Source: Roseivirga sp. UBA6061
GTDB taxonomy: Bacteria; Bacteroidota; Bacteroidia; Cytophagales; Cyclobacteriaceae
Direction: 5' to 3'
DNA: 30,827 nt
NCBI GenBank assembly: GCA_002427745.1
Contig: DIYF01000186.1
Location: 1-30,827 of the forward strand
Under the pieces are notes generated by a model. That model worked only from the letters and a program-made list of their open reading frames with translations. It was not told where the DNA came from and made no database searches. Positions within the stretch are counted from its first letter, which is position 1. Every line of letters starts with the position of its first letter. The translations under genes and the position numbers were made by a program. Of this stretch, positions 23,701-30,419 are shown piece by piece.

Positions 23701-23952
23701 CAGGACCTTAAATTGGACGATGCCAATACAATTCAGTTCAGCCTTGATCTTCTGAATGTAGGCAACTTTGTAAACTCTAACTGGGGGGTCAGACAACTTC
23801 CGGTTAACACGCAGCCAATTGGCATCAGTGTGGACCCGGCAACACAAACACCCACTTATTCCTTTGATACCAGCCAGACGTCTACTTTTGTAGATGATTT
23901 TAGTTTGAATTCCAGGTGGCAGATCCAGCTTGGACTAAGGTATATATTCTAA
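20755..23952 (+). CDS. Oar-like TonB-dependent outer-membrane protein
   Basis: About 1065 residues from ATG 20755. A longer frame from TTG 20713 places 14 unlikely residues before the signal peptide (MKRFYRIVGAVAVVLMSFF, then LSQAQ). After cleavage comes a carboxypeptidase-regulatory-like domain (about 25-110: SISGTVTASDGSSLPGATVV, PNGKYNLPNLRIGG). A plug follows (about 115-240, with RSAQDITKLTPSSDGNSFGG and a FTGAAVNAVTKSGTNDLKG motif typical of Oar proteins), then a long beta-barrel ending LQIQ-like with RYIF. Myxococcus Oar is an outer-membrane protein needed for development and signal export, and the Bacteroidetes homologues are mostly uncharacterised. The gene is followed by an intrinsic terminator and appears monocistronic. 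Confidence 0.92.
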   Translation: MKRFYRIVGAVAVVLMSFFNLSQAQVTTSSISGTVTASDGSSLPGATVVAVHQPTGTQYGVITRPNGKYNLPNLRIGGPYKVSVTFVGYEGKERDGISLTLGKNQVLNFQLSETVTTLEAVEVTAGSSEINSGRTGASTTVDNATLIKIPTISRSAQDITKLTPSSDGNSFGGRNDQFNNFSLDGSIFNNPFGLDAATPGGQSNAQPISLDAIDQIQVSIAPYDVTQAGFTGAAVNAVTKSGTNDLKGTVFGFFRNQDFTGSKVSGNDIFVPDLRQIQTGFSVGGPVIKDKLFFFANFELERREDLGSNFQAAGAGTTGENVSRVLASDLMAVSDILGSRFGYETGAYEGYKHNTDNNKGIIKLDWNINRNHTLTATYNFLDAFREQNAHPSALGRRGPDATTLQFFNSGYRINNKISSGILELKSLLGNNFSNKFQIGFTKFEDSRDPFSNPFPVLNINSNGVRYIVAGHEPFSINNRLDQDVFQLSDNFDIYAGSHTITLGGSFEKFQFDNSFNLGVYEPFGVPYPGGTFGPGFNSVADFLAFVNAGSMDAIVTHAQNTFDANNGVNSWALAETNVGQMAFYIQDRWTIGDNFTLTYGLRIDKPLFFDTDEKIQENIDRKGGLLDPANGLFGGTYSPQIVYYDENNERVQFDHTQLPTDRLLWSPRLGFNWDVKGDQSFQLRGGTGVFTGRFPFVWLGNQVANPDFFFYTMTDPGFQFPQVWRSNIGYDRSFGDGWYVSTDLIYTEDINAMMVRNFGLRTPTGVLNGADNRRFYRDVDKSIDPFGGVGQNAYVFTSENLGSSFNWTIEVKRQWPGGLYTTLGYNFLDAKDISSIEAEISGDAFERNGAINNVNSARVAPSLYGNRHRFVGTANKSFEYGGKWKTTLSAFFEYARGGRFNYTYSGDANNDGSGLNDLIFIPTEQQLNTYVFSGSVAEQQAQRTALNNFINQDEYLSERRGKYAERNSILSPWYSRWDLRVLQDLKLDDANTIQFSLDLLNVGNFVNSNWGVRQLPVNTQPIGISVDPATQTPTYSFDTSQTSTFVDDFSLNSRWQIQLGLRYIF

Positions 23953-23981
23953 TGGAGCTTAGACCAGATCAATTTATGAAA

Positions 23982-24002
23982 AGGCCCCCCGGGGCTTTTT
24001 TT
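23982..24002 (+). terminator. Intrinsic terminator after the Oar-like gene
   Basis: A GC-only stem, GCCC(C)/(G)GGGC at 23984-23995, is followed by seven T (23996-24002) and preceded by an A-run. It lies about 30 bases after the stop codon and fits a rho-independent terminator on the plus strand. Confidence 0.9.
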
Positions 24003-24109
24003 GTTAAGCTAGTGTTAATAAAACTTTACTTAAACGCATTGTTTAGTTAATTTTAGGCCAATAAAAAGATTCAAAGACGTGTATACCGTACATGTTTTTT
24101 GATTAGGTA

Positions 24110-24141
24110 GAAAGGAGGGGTCATGTCCTCCTTTCGTTTTT
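24110..24141 (+). terminator. Second plus-strand terminator, 110 bases downstream
   Basis: GAAAGGAGG (24110-24118), an 8-base loop, CCTCCTTTC (24127-24135), then G and a T-run. It is a perfect 9-bp stem in the same direction as the first terminator. It may be a backup terminator or the end of a short transcript beginning near 24010-24060. The sequence also mimics a ribosome binding site followed by ATG, but the resulting 29-codon frame is not believable. Confidence 0.75.
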
Positions 24142-24204
24142 CCAGAAGGTCATTCCTGACCCAATTGTTTCTAAATCAGTTGCTTAGTAGCAGAGTCCGC
24201 GGGA

Positions 24205-24846
24205 CTACTTAACCAGGGCTTTGGCCATATCGGACTTTCTGAAAAGTGTCTCGAACCATACCTCCACATGATTGGGCAAGTCCTCGATGTTTCCGTCAAA
24301 GTCATAATCCTCCCTGTCATCGTAAAATTTCGTCTGACCATTTTTTACCGCATCCATCAGGAAAGTGAGGAACTCGTCAAAGCTGTTGGCCAGCACGGTT
24401 AGTGGGTCGGAATCGCCAAAGGCGGTTGTAATCACCTGCCCTTTTACCCCCTTCATATCCGGCTCGAAATCAAAGCAGAAATAGTTGCCCGTGCCATCAT
24501 GAGCAAAAGGAAGCCTGTTTTTGCCTACCAGTGTGGGAAAAGCACGGTTTGCCTGCGCCAGTTCGGGCTGATAACCGTGCATGTCCTGATCTTCCCTCAT
24601 GTAAGCATATTGTCTTTCCACTTCGGCTATGGTCATGAATCCATAGTCAAGAATGCCGAAATACTTTTTTTCTCCGTTATAGCGGGCGAGAAGCTCCCTG
24701 TAGGATCCGGGTAATTTGCTGCCGGTGCTCGTTTCCAGTTTATTGATCTCATTAGGAAGGGCCGGAGGGTTCATAAAATCTTCCAAATCGGGTAATCTGG
24801 CTTTGTAGGTAGCGATATAGAGGTCAATTAATTCAGTAGGAGACAT
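24205..24846 (-). CDS. SMI1/KNR4 family protein
   Basis: 213-residue soluble protein of the SMI1/KNR4 (SUKH) superfamily. Key regions are PALPNEINKLETSTGSKLPG then SYRELLARYNGEKKYFG (about 27-64, the usual start of the fold), the central LVGKNRLPFAHDGTGNYFCF (about 106-125) with the family's G-G-N-Y/F-x-x-D feature, and ANSFDEFLTFLMDAV near 152-166. In bacteria many SUKH proteins are immunity proteins paired with polymorphic toxins, while others have housekeeping or regulatory roles. No toxin, Rhs or secretion gene is adjacent in this window, so it stands as an orphan and no immunity role is shown. The C-terminus (EDLPNHVEVWFETLFRKSD) extends beyond the core domain. Confidence 0.87.
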   Translation of the reverse strand: MSPTELIDLYIATYKARLPDLEDFMNPPALPNEINKLETSTGSKLPGSYRELLARYNGEKKYFGILDYGFMTIAEVERQYAYMREDQDMHGYQPELAQANRAFPTLVGKNRLPFAHDGTGNYFCFDFEPDMKGVKGQVITTAFGDSDPLTVLANSFDEFLTFLMDAVKNGQTKFYDDREDYDFDGNIEDLPNHVEVWFETLFRKSDMAKALVK

Positions 24847-25056
24847 GGGATAAACTTTAAGTTTGAGCGATTGTAAATAAAAGAGAAATGAGGGTCAGAG
24901 ACAACATGAGTTTATCAGCACTTAATCGTAATTTTTTGGTCAAGTGACCGACATGGGGATTGATCACTGGTCCGTCTTTACCCATTGCCATACCATCAAC
25001 AAAACAGGACTTGTAAATTTTAAGCATTCTCTCTATCTCGTCCGAAAACTAAGACT

Positions 25057-26205
25057 ATGAAGCACTTCATTACCCTGCTCTTTCTGTGTTGTCTCATTAC
25101 AGGACCGCAGCTATTCAGCCAGACTTACTATCCGCCTCGCGGACAATGGGAAACGCGAACACCTCAGTCACAGGGCCTGAACGCACAAAAGCTGGCAGAG
25201 GCTGTGAAATTTGCTGAAGACAATGAGTATTCCGGCTCAAAGGACTCAAAAGTGGCTTCCTTGCTGGGTTTCAGAAGAGAGCCCTTTCACGATGTATTAG
25301 GGCCAATGCGCGATCGTGGGGGACCGGCCGGTGTAATCCTGAAAGGTGGTTACATCGTGGCACAGTGGGGTGATGTGGATCGTGTAGATATGACCCACTC
25401 GGTTACAAAAAGTTATCTATCTACTGTAGCAGGGCTGGCCGTAGACCAGGGCCTGATCCGCAGTGTGCAGGATAAAGCCGGTGAGTATGTATGGGATGGT
25501 ACTTTTGACGGGGCTCATAATAGTAAAGTCACCTGGGAAATGCTGCTGAACCAGTCTTCAGCCTGGTCAGGTGAATTGTTCGGCCTGAAAGACTGGGCAG
25601 ACCGTCCGCCAAGAGAAGGAGGTATAGACGACTGGAGGTTTAAAAAACCTGCAGAGCCGGGAACAGTGATGGAGTACAATGATGTACGTGTAAATGTGCT
25701 GGCCTACTCACTCTTACAGGTATGGAGAAAACCACTGCCTATGGTGTTGAAAGAGCATATTATGGACCCGATAGGTGCCTCTACTACCTGGCGCTGGTAT
25801 GGCTATGATCATGCCTGGGTAAATATTGACGGTATTAAAATGCAGTCTGTCACCGGTGGGGGGCACTCTGGCGGAGGTGTGTTTATCAGTGCCATGGACC
25901 ATGCCCGTTTTGGCTTGCTGTTTCTGAATGAGGGCCAGTGGAAGGGAGAGCAAATCATTTCCAAAGACTGGGTGGAAGCCGTACAGGTTTCATCCAAACC
26001 TAACCCCAGCTATGGTTATATGTGGTGGCTCAACCGTGGCAGGCGCAAGTGGAAAGGCGTGGATGATGAGAGTATCTATTTCGGAGCCGGTTTCGGAGGT
26101 AACTTTGTGGTAGTGGATAAAAAGAACGATATGGTGATTGTAACGCGCTGGCTGGAACCTAATAAGATAGGGGAGATGGTCAGATTAGTGCAGGAGAGTC
26201 TGTAA
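25057..26205 (+). CDS. Serine hydrolase, class C beta-lactamase/esterase family
   Basis: 382-residue exported serine hydrolase. It has a signal peptide (HFITLLFLCCLITGPQLFSQ). The nucleophile motif SxxK is S115-V-T-K118 in THSVTKSYLST. The second motif, usually Y-x-N, reads Y207-N208-D209 in MEYNDVRVN, an Asn-to-Asp change at the third position. The third region is GGGHSGGGVFISAMDHARFG (268-287). The family includes class C beta-lactamases, D-peptidases, esterases and oligomer hydrolases, and sequence alone does not say which applies. The atypical second motif argues against an efficient beta-lactamase. It lies 111 bases before an MBL-fold lipoprotein on the same strand, and the two could be co-transcribed. 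Confidence 0.9.
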   Translation: MKHFITLLFLCCLITGPQLFSQTYYPPRGQWETRTPQSQGLNAQKLAEAVKFAEDNEYSGSKDSKVASLLGFRREPFHDVLGPMRDRGGPAGVILKGGYIVAQWGDVDRVDMTHSVTKSYLSTVAGLAVDQGLIRSVQDKAGEYVWDGTFDGAHNSKVTWEMLLNQSSAWSGELFGLKDWADRPPREGGIDDWRFKKPAEPGTVMEYNDVRVNVLAYSLLQVWRKPLPMVLKEHIMDPIGASTTWRWYGYDHAWVNIDGIKMQSVTGGGHSGGGVFISAMDHARFGLLFLNEGQWKGEQIISKDWVEAVQVSSKPNPSYGYMWWLNRGRRKWKGVDDESIYFGAGFGGNFVVVDKKNDMVIVTRWLEPNKIGEMVRLVQESL

Positions 26206-26316
26206 GTTATATGTCGCTGAGCCATGACAGCTTTGGTGCCAGTGTCGTTAATTTAGGGGCAGAAAGAAAACATGTTATCCATAACCAGGATCGACTGAAT
26301 AAAACCGCTGTGAGCT

Positions 26317-27162
26317 GTGAAGAGAAAAAGTGTATGGCCGGTAATGTTATTGCTGGTACTTATAACAGCCTGTGGGGGCAGAAAATCAGGGGTGGCAGAA
26401 AAGGGAGCCAGACCTGCGCTTGAGATGTATGTGTTTGATGTAGGTCAGATACGCGTCAATGATATTTCTCAGCTAAATGGTGGAGAAGAGGTTGAGGCTC
26501 CTGTCATTTTTACCAACACGGCTTTTCTCATAAGGCACCCTAAGGGAGATTTAATCTGGGATACGGGATTTGCAGATTCCGTTGTACATCACCCTCTGGG
26601 AGCACCTGAAGATCCTTATTACTCTACAATGGCTAAGACTTTGGCCAGCCAGTTAAAGGAGATAGGAGTCAACCCTCTGGGGGTTGAATACCTGGCTGTC
26701 TCGCATAAGCATCCTGATCACAGCGGCAACATGAATCTCTTTTCAGAATCCACTGTCATTTTGCAACAAGTAGAATATGAGGCTCTTTTTGAAAGTGAAG
26801 AGCCGGGTGTTGACCTGGAGAGCCTCAGAGACAATGAATTTATCAGGCTTGAAGGGGAGCACGATGTTTTTGGTGATGGTTCTGTCAGAATAATACCCAC
26901 ACCGGGGCATACAGGAGGTCACCAGGTTTTGTATGTTGATATGCCCCAAACCGGACCGGTAGTGCTTTCGGGTGATCTTTGGCTATTCAATCCCGGAGTA
27001 AAATCACAAGCCGTTCCGCTTTTCAATGAAGACAGAAGTCAAACCTCTGACTCATGGCAGAAAATCACAAAGCTGCTTAACGATAACAATGCCACCCTTT
27101 GGGTTCAGCATGATCGGCAGCAAATGGAGAGAATCCCCAGATCTCCTGAAGTTATCAGGTAA
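26317..27162 (+). CDS. MBL-fold hydrolase lipoprotein, N-acyl homoserine lactonase-like
   Basis: 281 residues from a GTG start, the first possible start after an in-frame TGA at 26311. The N-terminus is a lipoprotein signal with lipobox LITAC (Cys19). The metallo-beta-lactamase core has the complete dinuclear metal site: H130-x-H132-x-D134-H135 in SHKHPDHSGN, H198 in TPGHTGG, D220 in LSGDLWLF, and H265 in VQHDRQQ. This order and the terminal QHD segment match the AHL-lactonase group, whose members open the lactone ring of acyl-homoserine lactones. Other lactones, or phosphoesters, remain possible. A membrane-anchored periplasmic location would suit degradation of extracellular signals or nutrients. 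Confidence 0.88.
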   Translation: MKRKSVWPVMLLLVLITACGGRKSGVAEKGARPALEMYVFDVGQIRVNDISQLNGGEEVEAPVIFTNTAFLIRHPKGDLIWDTGFADSVVHHPLGAPEDPYYSTMAKTLASQLKEIGVNPLGVEYLAVSHKHPDHSGNMNLFSESTVILQQVEYEALFESEEPGVDLESLRDNEFIRLEGEHDVFGDGSVRIIPTPGHTGGHQVLYVDMPQTGPVVLSGDLWLFNPGVKSQAVPLFNEDRSQTSDSWQKITKLLNDNNATLWVQHDRQQMERIPRSPEVIR

Positions 27163-27176
27163 GCTGCCTTCATAAG

Positions 27177-27193
27177 CCTATTGAATCAATAGG
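27177..27193. other. Short inverted repeat after the MBL gene
   Basis: CCTATTG (27177-27183), spacer AAT, CAATAGG (27187-27193). It is a 7-bp perfect stem about 15 bases after the stop codon. There is no T-run, so it is at most a weak or factor-assisted terminator. Confidence 0.4.
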
Positions 27194-27334
27194 GCGGACC
27201 GGACTCATTACTCCGCTGACCATCTATTCCAAAAGTTTATCTATTTTTGGTGCCAGAGTGTACAAAGAGTAGAACAAGTGACTCATTGTCAGTGATTAAC
27301 TGATGCCAGGTCATTAAACCAAAAATCATAAAAT

Positions 27335-28222
27335 ATGCAGAGTAATCCAGATACCGGGACCCGCCTGGGGTCCATGATATTTGATCATTTCATAATGACT
27401 TTTATCATGTCATTTTTGTCTTTGCCGTTCTTTTTCATTGGAATGGGCAGCTTCATTTTTTCGGGTATACAGGCGACCCATGAACAAGATGTTTCAGGGC
27501 CGTTTGACCACTTCTATTGGATGTTGATTCCTTTTGCGGTCTATTTCTGTAAAGACAGTATTGGCGGAAGAAGTATCGCAAAAAGAGTTTTAAAATTACA
27601 GGTGGTGGAACATAGCACGGGCCAACCCGCTTCTCCGCTCAGATGTGTGGTGAGAAACCTCCTGACCATCTTTTGGCCGATCGAGGTAATTGTCACCCTG
27701 GCCAGCCCTGAAAGAAGGCTGGGAGACAGACTGGCCGGTACAAGAGTTGTCAAATCAGACCCTGCCGAACAAGCAAAACCTGGCATTAAATGGGGGCAGG
27801 TAGGGATCTCTCTTTTAGCTGCATACGCCTTTTTACTGATCATATCTTTTCCATTTCAGCGCCTTATCAGCTTCCCTGTCTCTGAGAGAATTGAGTTTGT
27901 TGCAGGAACAGAGAATGAATCAGCAGCCACCCGGTTTGAGACTCTATTGGCCGACAGTCTTAAAAATGAAAGTGTGGTAGACGTATTGATACACGATCAG
28001 ATAAAAGGACACGAAAACCTTAAGTATGTTTCTGTAATTGTCACCACAGAAGATGCCGCGTATGCCTCCCACAGCACTGATGAACGCGAAGAAATTACAG
28101 AGTCGTTGTTACTGTCTGTATTTCCCGAAGGAACTTTTGTAGGAAGAGTGCAATACCTTAGTAAAAGTGGGGGGAGCACATTTCTTTATACCCATCGCTT
28201 TGACTGGCGGGAAGAAGAATAA
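27335..28222 (+). CDS. RDD family membrane protein
   Basis: 295 residues. The N-terminal RDD domain (about 5-150) has three hydrophobic segments and the typical charged residues: R in GTRLGSMIFDHFIM, Asp in the first helix, and the cytoplasmic block IGGRSIAKRVLKLQVVE followed by RCVVRNLLTIFWPIEVIV and RRLGDRLAGTRVV. A fourth membrane segment near 155-175 leads to a soluble tail of about 115 residues that I do not recognise. Some RDD proteins act as sodium/proton antiporters in halophilic bacteria, while most have no known role. It is monocistronic by appearance and convergent with the OmpA-type lipoprotein gene. Confidence 0.85.
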   Translation: MQSNPDTGTRLGSMIFDHFIMTFIMSFLSLPFFFIGMGSFIFSGIQATHEQDVSGPFDHFYWMLIPFAVYFCKDSIGGRSIAKRVLKLQVVEHSTGQPASPLRCVVRNLLTIFWPIEVIVTLASPERRLGDRLAGTRVVKSDPAEQAKPGIKWGQVGISLLAAYAFLLIISFPFQRLISFPVSERIEFVAGTENESAATRFETLLADSLKNESVVDVLIHDQIKGHENLKYVSVIVTTEDAAYASHSTDEREEITESLLLSVFPEGTFVGRVQYLSKSGGSTFLYTHRFDWREEE

Positions 28223-28260
28223 CCCAGGGCCATCCAGGGCTGTTTCCCTTAATCTTCTGC

Positions 28261-28923
28261 TTAGAGCTGACCTCTTTTAGCCAGGCGCTTCATTTTGTCA
28301 TTGGCAAAAATGGCAATCTCCACCCTGCGGTTTCTCATACGTCCGTTAGATGTATTGTTGTCGGCCACAGGCTGGCTCTCTCCATAACCTACTTTGGTCA
28401 GGCGGCTACTGCTAATACCCGTGCCAATGAGGTAGTTGGCCACAGATGTAGCTCTGCGCTCACTGAGGGCCTGATTGTGATCATCACTGCCGGTACTGTC
28501 CGTATGGCCTTCTATAAGAATGTTGGTGTCTTCATACTTCTGTAGGGTATTGGCGAGCTCAGACAGGTTCGATTGCGTAGTGGCATTAAGAACAGACTTA
28601 TCGGAGGCAAACATCAGTCCTGAGTCAAAGGTGATTTTGATACCCTCTCCAATTCGTTCAATCGTGGCGCCTTTCAGGTCTCTTCTCAGCTCTTCTGCCT
28701 GCTTATCCATTTTACGGCCTATGAGTGCTCCGGCAGTTCCGCCAATAGCTGCGCCTATGATAACTCCGGTGGCTGTATTGTCTTTGCCGGCAATTACACC
28801 GCCAATGGCACCACCGGCCACACCGCCAATAACGCCTCCTTTTACGGCATTACTGGTCTGGCAACCAGAGATGAAAATGGTGATAAGGGTAAATAGCAAA
28901 ATGTGTTTAAGGGAACGTCTCAT
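28261..28923 (-). CDS. OmpA family lipoprotein with glycine-zipper segment
   Basis: 220 residues from ATG 28923. A frame open to 28989 adds 22 residues before the signal peptide and is unlikely. Lipobox FISGC places lipidated Cys at residue 21. Residues about 27-70 form a glycine-zipper segment (GGVIGGVAGGAIGGVIAG, GAAIGGTAGALIGRKMDK) like those of Slp/YMGG-type outer-membrane lipoproteins. The C-terminal 110 residues are an OmpA peptidoglycan-binding domain, with the conserved Asp in IEGHTDSTGS and Arg in LSERRATSVANYL, then GYGESQPVADN and RNRRVEIAI. It should tether the outer membrane to peptidoglycan. Such proteins are common and probably constitutive. Confidence 0.93.
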   Translation of the reverse strand: MRRSLKHILLFTLITIFISGCQTSNAVKGGVIGGVAGGAIGGVIAGKDNTATGVIIGAAIGGTAGALIGRKMDKQAEELRRDLKGATIERIGEGIKITFDSGLMFASDKSVLNATTQSNLSELANTLQKYEDTNILIEGHTDSTGSDDHNQALSERRATSVANYLIGTGISSSRLTKVGYGESQPVADNNTSNGRMRNRRVEIAIFANDKMKRLAKRGQL

Positions 28924-29107
28924 TGGTGAAAGATTAGTATGATGCGAAGATAAATCCAAAAGCGATGCCAGCGCAGTTTTTTGCCTCAAATTGACTGAGA
29001 ATTATGGTTGGTCGAATTCAGTTGTCTCAATGCTGGACATTTATTCTCAAAATGATAAGCACTTGCTGAGTTTTTGAGGCCACAATCGCTTATTTTCGGT
29101 CTTTCAG

Positions 29108-30415
29108 ATGTCACAACGCCAGCTTTTTTCAACTCGTCTCGGTGCCATTCTTTCCATGGTAGGGGTTTCCGTAGGATTGGGTAATGTATGGCGCTTTCCC
29201 TACATGATGGGGCAAAATGGCGGCAGCGCTTTTCTCTTCGTATATCTCCTTTTTACCGTATTGCTTGCGATTCCGGCTTTGATGAGCGAACTGGCTTTGG
29301 GCCGGGAAATGCGTCAGGGCCCCCTGGGTACTTTTACACGCACGTTGGGTCCTGTCTGGGGAAAACTGGTCGGTTATCTTCTGTTGATCACGGTACTGGT
29401 AGCAGACTCTTATTACCTGGTAGTAATTGGCAATGTGGCCTATACTACCATTTTCTCCATTGGCTATGGCTTCGGGCCTGAAACCACGGCCTCTTACAGT
29501 GAAGGCCTGGGGAATGGTACCCTGCAGATGTTGATCACTTTTGGTATTCTGGGAATCAGCCTTTACGTGATTCATCTTGGACTTAGAAGAGGGATCGAAC
29601 GTAGTAGTCGGTTTATCGTACCCTTCTTTCTGATAGTCATTATCTACCTGATTATCAATACACTGACCATTGACGGAGTAGGGCAGAAGCTGGCTGAATT
29701 TCTATCTCCTGAATGGTCTGAGCTGAATATGAAAGTTGTATTTGCCGGTTTGGGCCAGGCATTTTTCTCACTGGGGCTGGGAGGCACCTTCCTGCTGGTA
29801 TATGGCAGCTATATGAAAAACGATCAGGACATCCCCAAAGTGGCTATCTCCACGGGCATTGGAGATATGGCTTCCGCGCTTTTTGCTTCCTTATTTATCA
29901 TTCCGGCCATTCTGGTATTTAATCTCGATATGACCAGTGGCCCGCAGCTGATCTTCAATACTCTGCCCGAGCTCTTTGCTCAAATGCCCTTTGGCAGGGT
30001 GGCGGGAAGTATGTTTTTACTTGCCCTGACCGGTATCGCCTTCCTTTCAAACCTGGCTGCCCTGGAAGTCTTCGCAAATGCTCTGTCTGAACCGGGTTAT
30101 ACAAAGCTCAGCAGAAATCAGATCATACTGCTTATCGGTGTCATTGAGGTGATTCTGATTGTTCCCAGCGCACTCAACCCTGACCTGATCGGTGTGTTGG
30201 ATATGATCTTTGGTTCGGGCATGCAAACACTGGGCAGCGTTATCAGTATTATCGCTTTGGCCTGGTTTGTAAAGAAGAAAACAGCCCTGAAACAGATATA
30301 TGGAGAACGGGCCGGGAGCAGCATACCGCGAACATATTTTTTCTTGGTCAAATGGGTCATACCTGCCATCTTGTTGGTAATACTCATAAGCTACATTTAT
30401 ACATCAATCACTTAA
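29108..30415 (+). CDS. Sodium-dependent transporter, NSS/SNF family
   Basis: 435-residue inner-membrane symporter of the neurotransmitter:sodium symporter family (LeuT fold), with about 11 hydrophobic segments. The first helix has the family hallmark SVGLGNVWRFPYMMGQNGG (about 20-38), where the unwound GLGN part binds sodium and the amino acid substrate. Other conserved parts are AIPALMSELALG, a TM6-like GLGQAFFSLGLGGTFLLVYGSY (about 215-236) and SNLAALEVFANAL near 315-327. Bacterial members take up amino acids, often tryptophan, leucine or tyrosine. The stop is five bases before the ATG of an isopenicillin N synthase-like oxygenase, so an operon linking amino acid uptake and oxidation is likely. 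Confidence 0.93.
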   Translation: MSQRQLFSTRLGAILSMVGVSVGLGNVWRFPYMMGQNGGSAFLFVYLLFTVLLAIPALMSELALGREMRQGPLGTFTRTLGPVWGKLVGYLLLITVLVADSYYLVVIGNVAYTTIFSIGYGFGPETTASYSEGLGNGTLQMLITFGILGISLYVIHLGLRRGIERSSRFIVPFFLIVIIYLIINTLTIDGVGQKLAEFLSPEWSELNMKVVFAGLGQAFFSLGLGGTFLLVYGSYMKNDQDIPKVAISTGIGDMASALFASLFIIPAILVFNLDMTSGPQLIFNTLPELFAQMPFGRVAGSMFLLALTGIAFLSNLAALEVFANALSEPGYTKLSRNQIILLIGVIEVILIVPSALNPDLIGVLDMIFGSGMQTLGSVISIIALAWFVKKKTALKQIYGERAGSSIPRTYFFLVKWVIPAILLVILISYIYTSIT

Positions 30416-30419
30416 GATC

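Noticed and set aside
24123..24212. Short frame MSSFRFSRRSFL onward preceded by AGGAGG
   Set aside because: The apparent ribosome site and start codon are the stem and loop of a terminator hairpin, and the 29-residue product has no protein-like features.
28924..28989. Upstream extension of the OmpA lipoprotein
   Set aside because: It would put 22 residues before the lipoprotein signal, which should be at the N-terminus.
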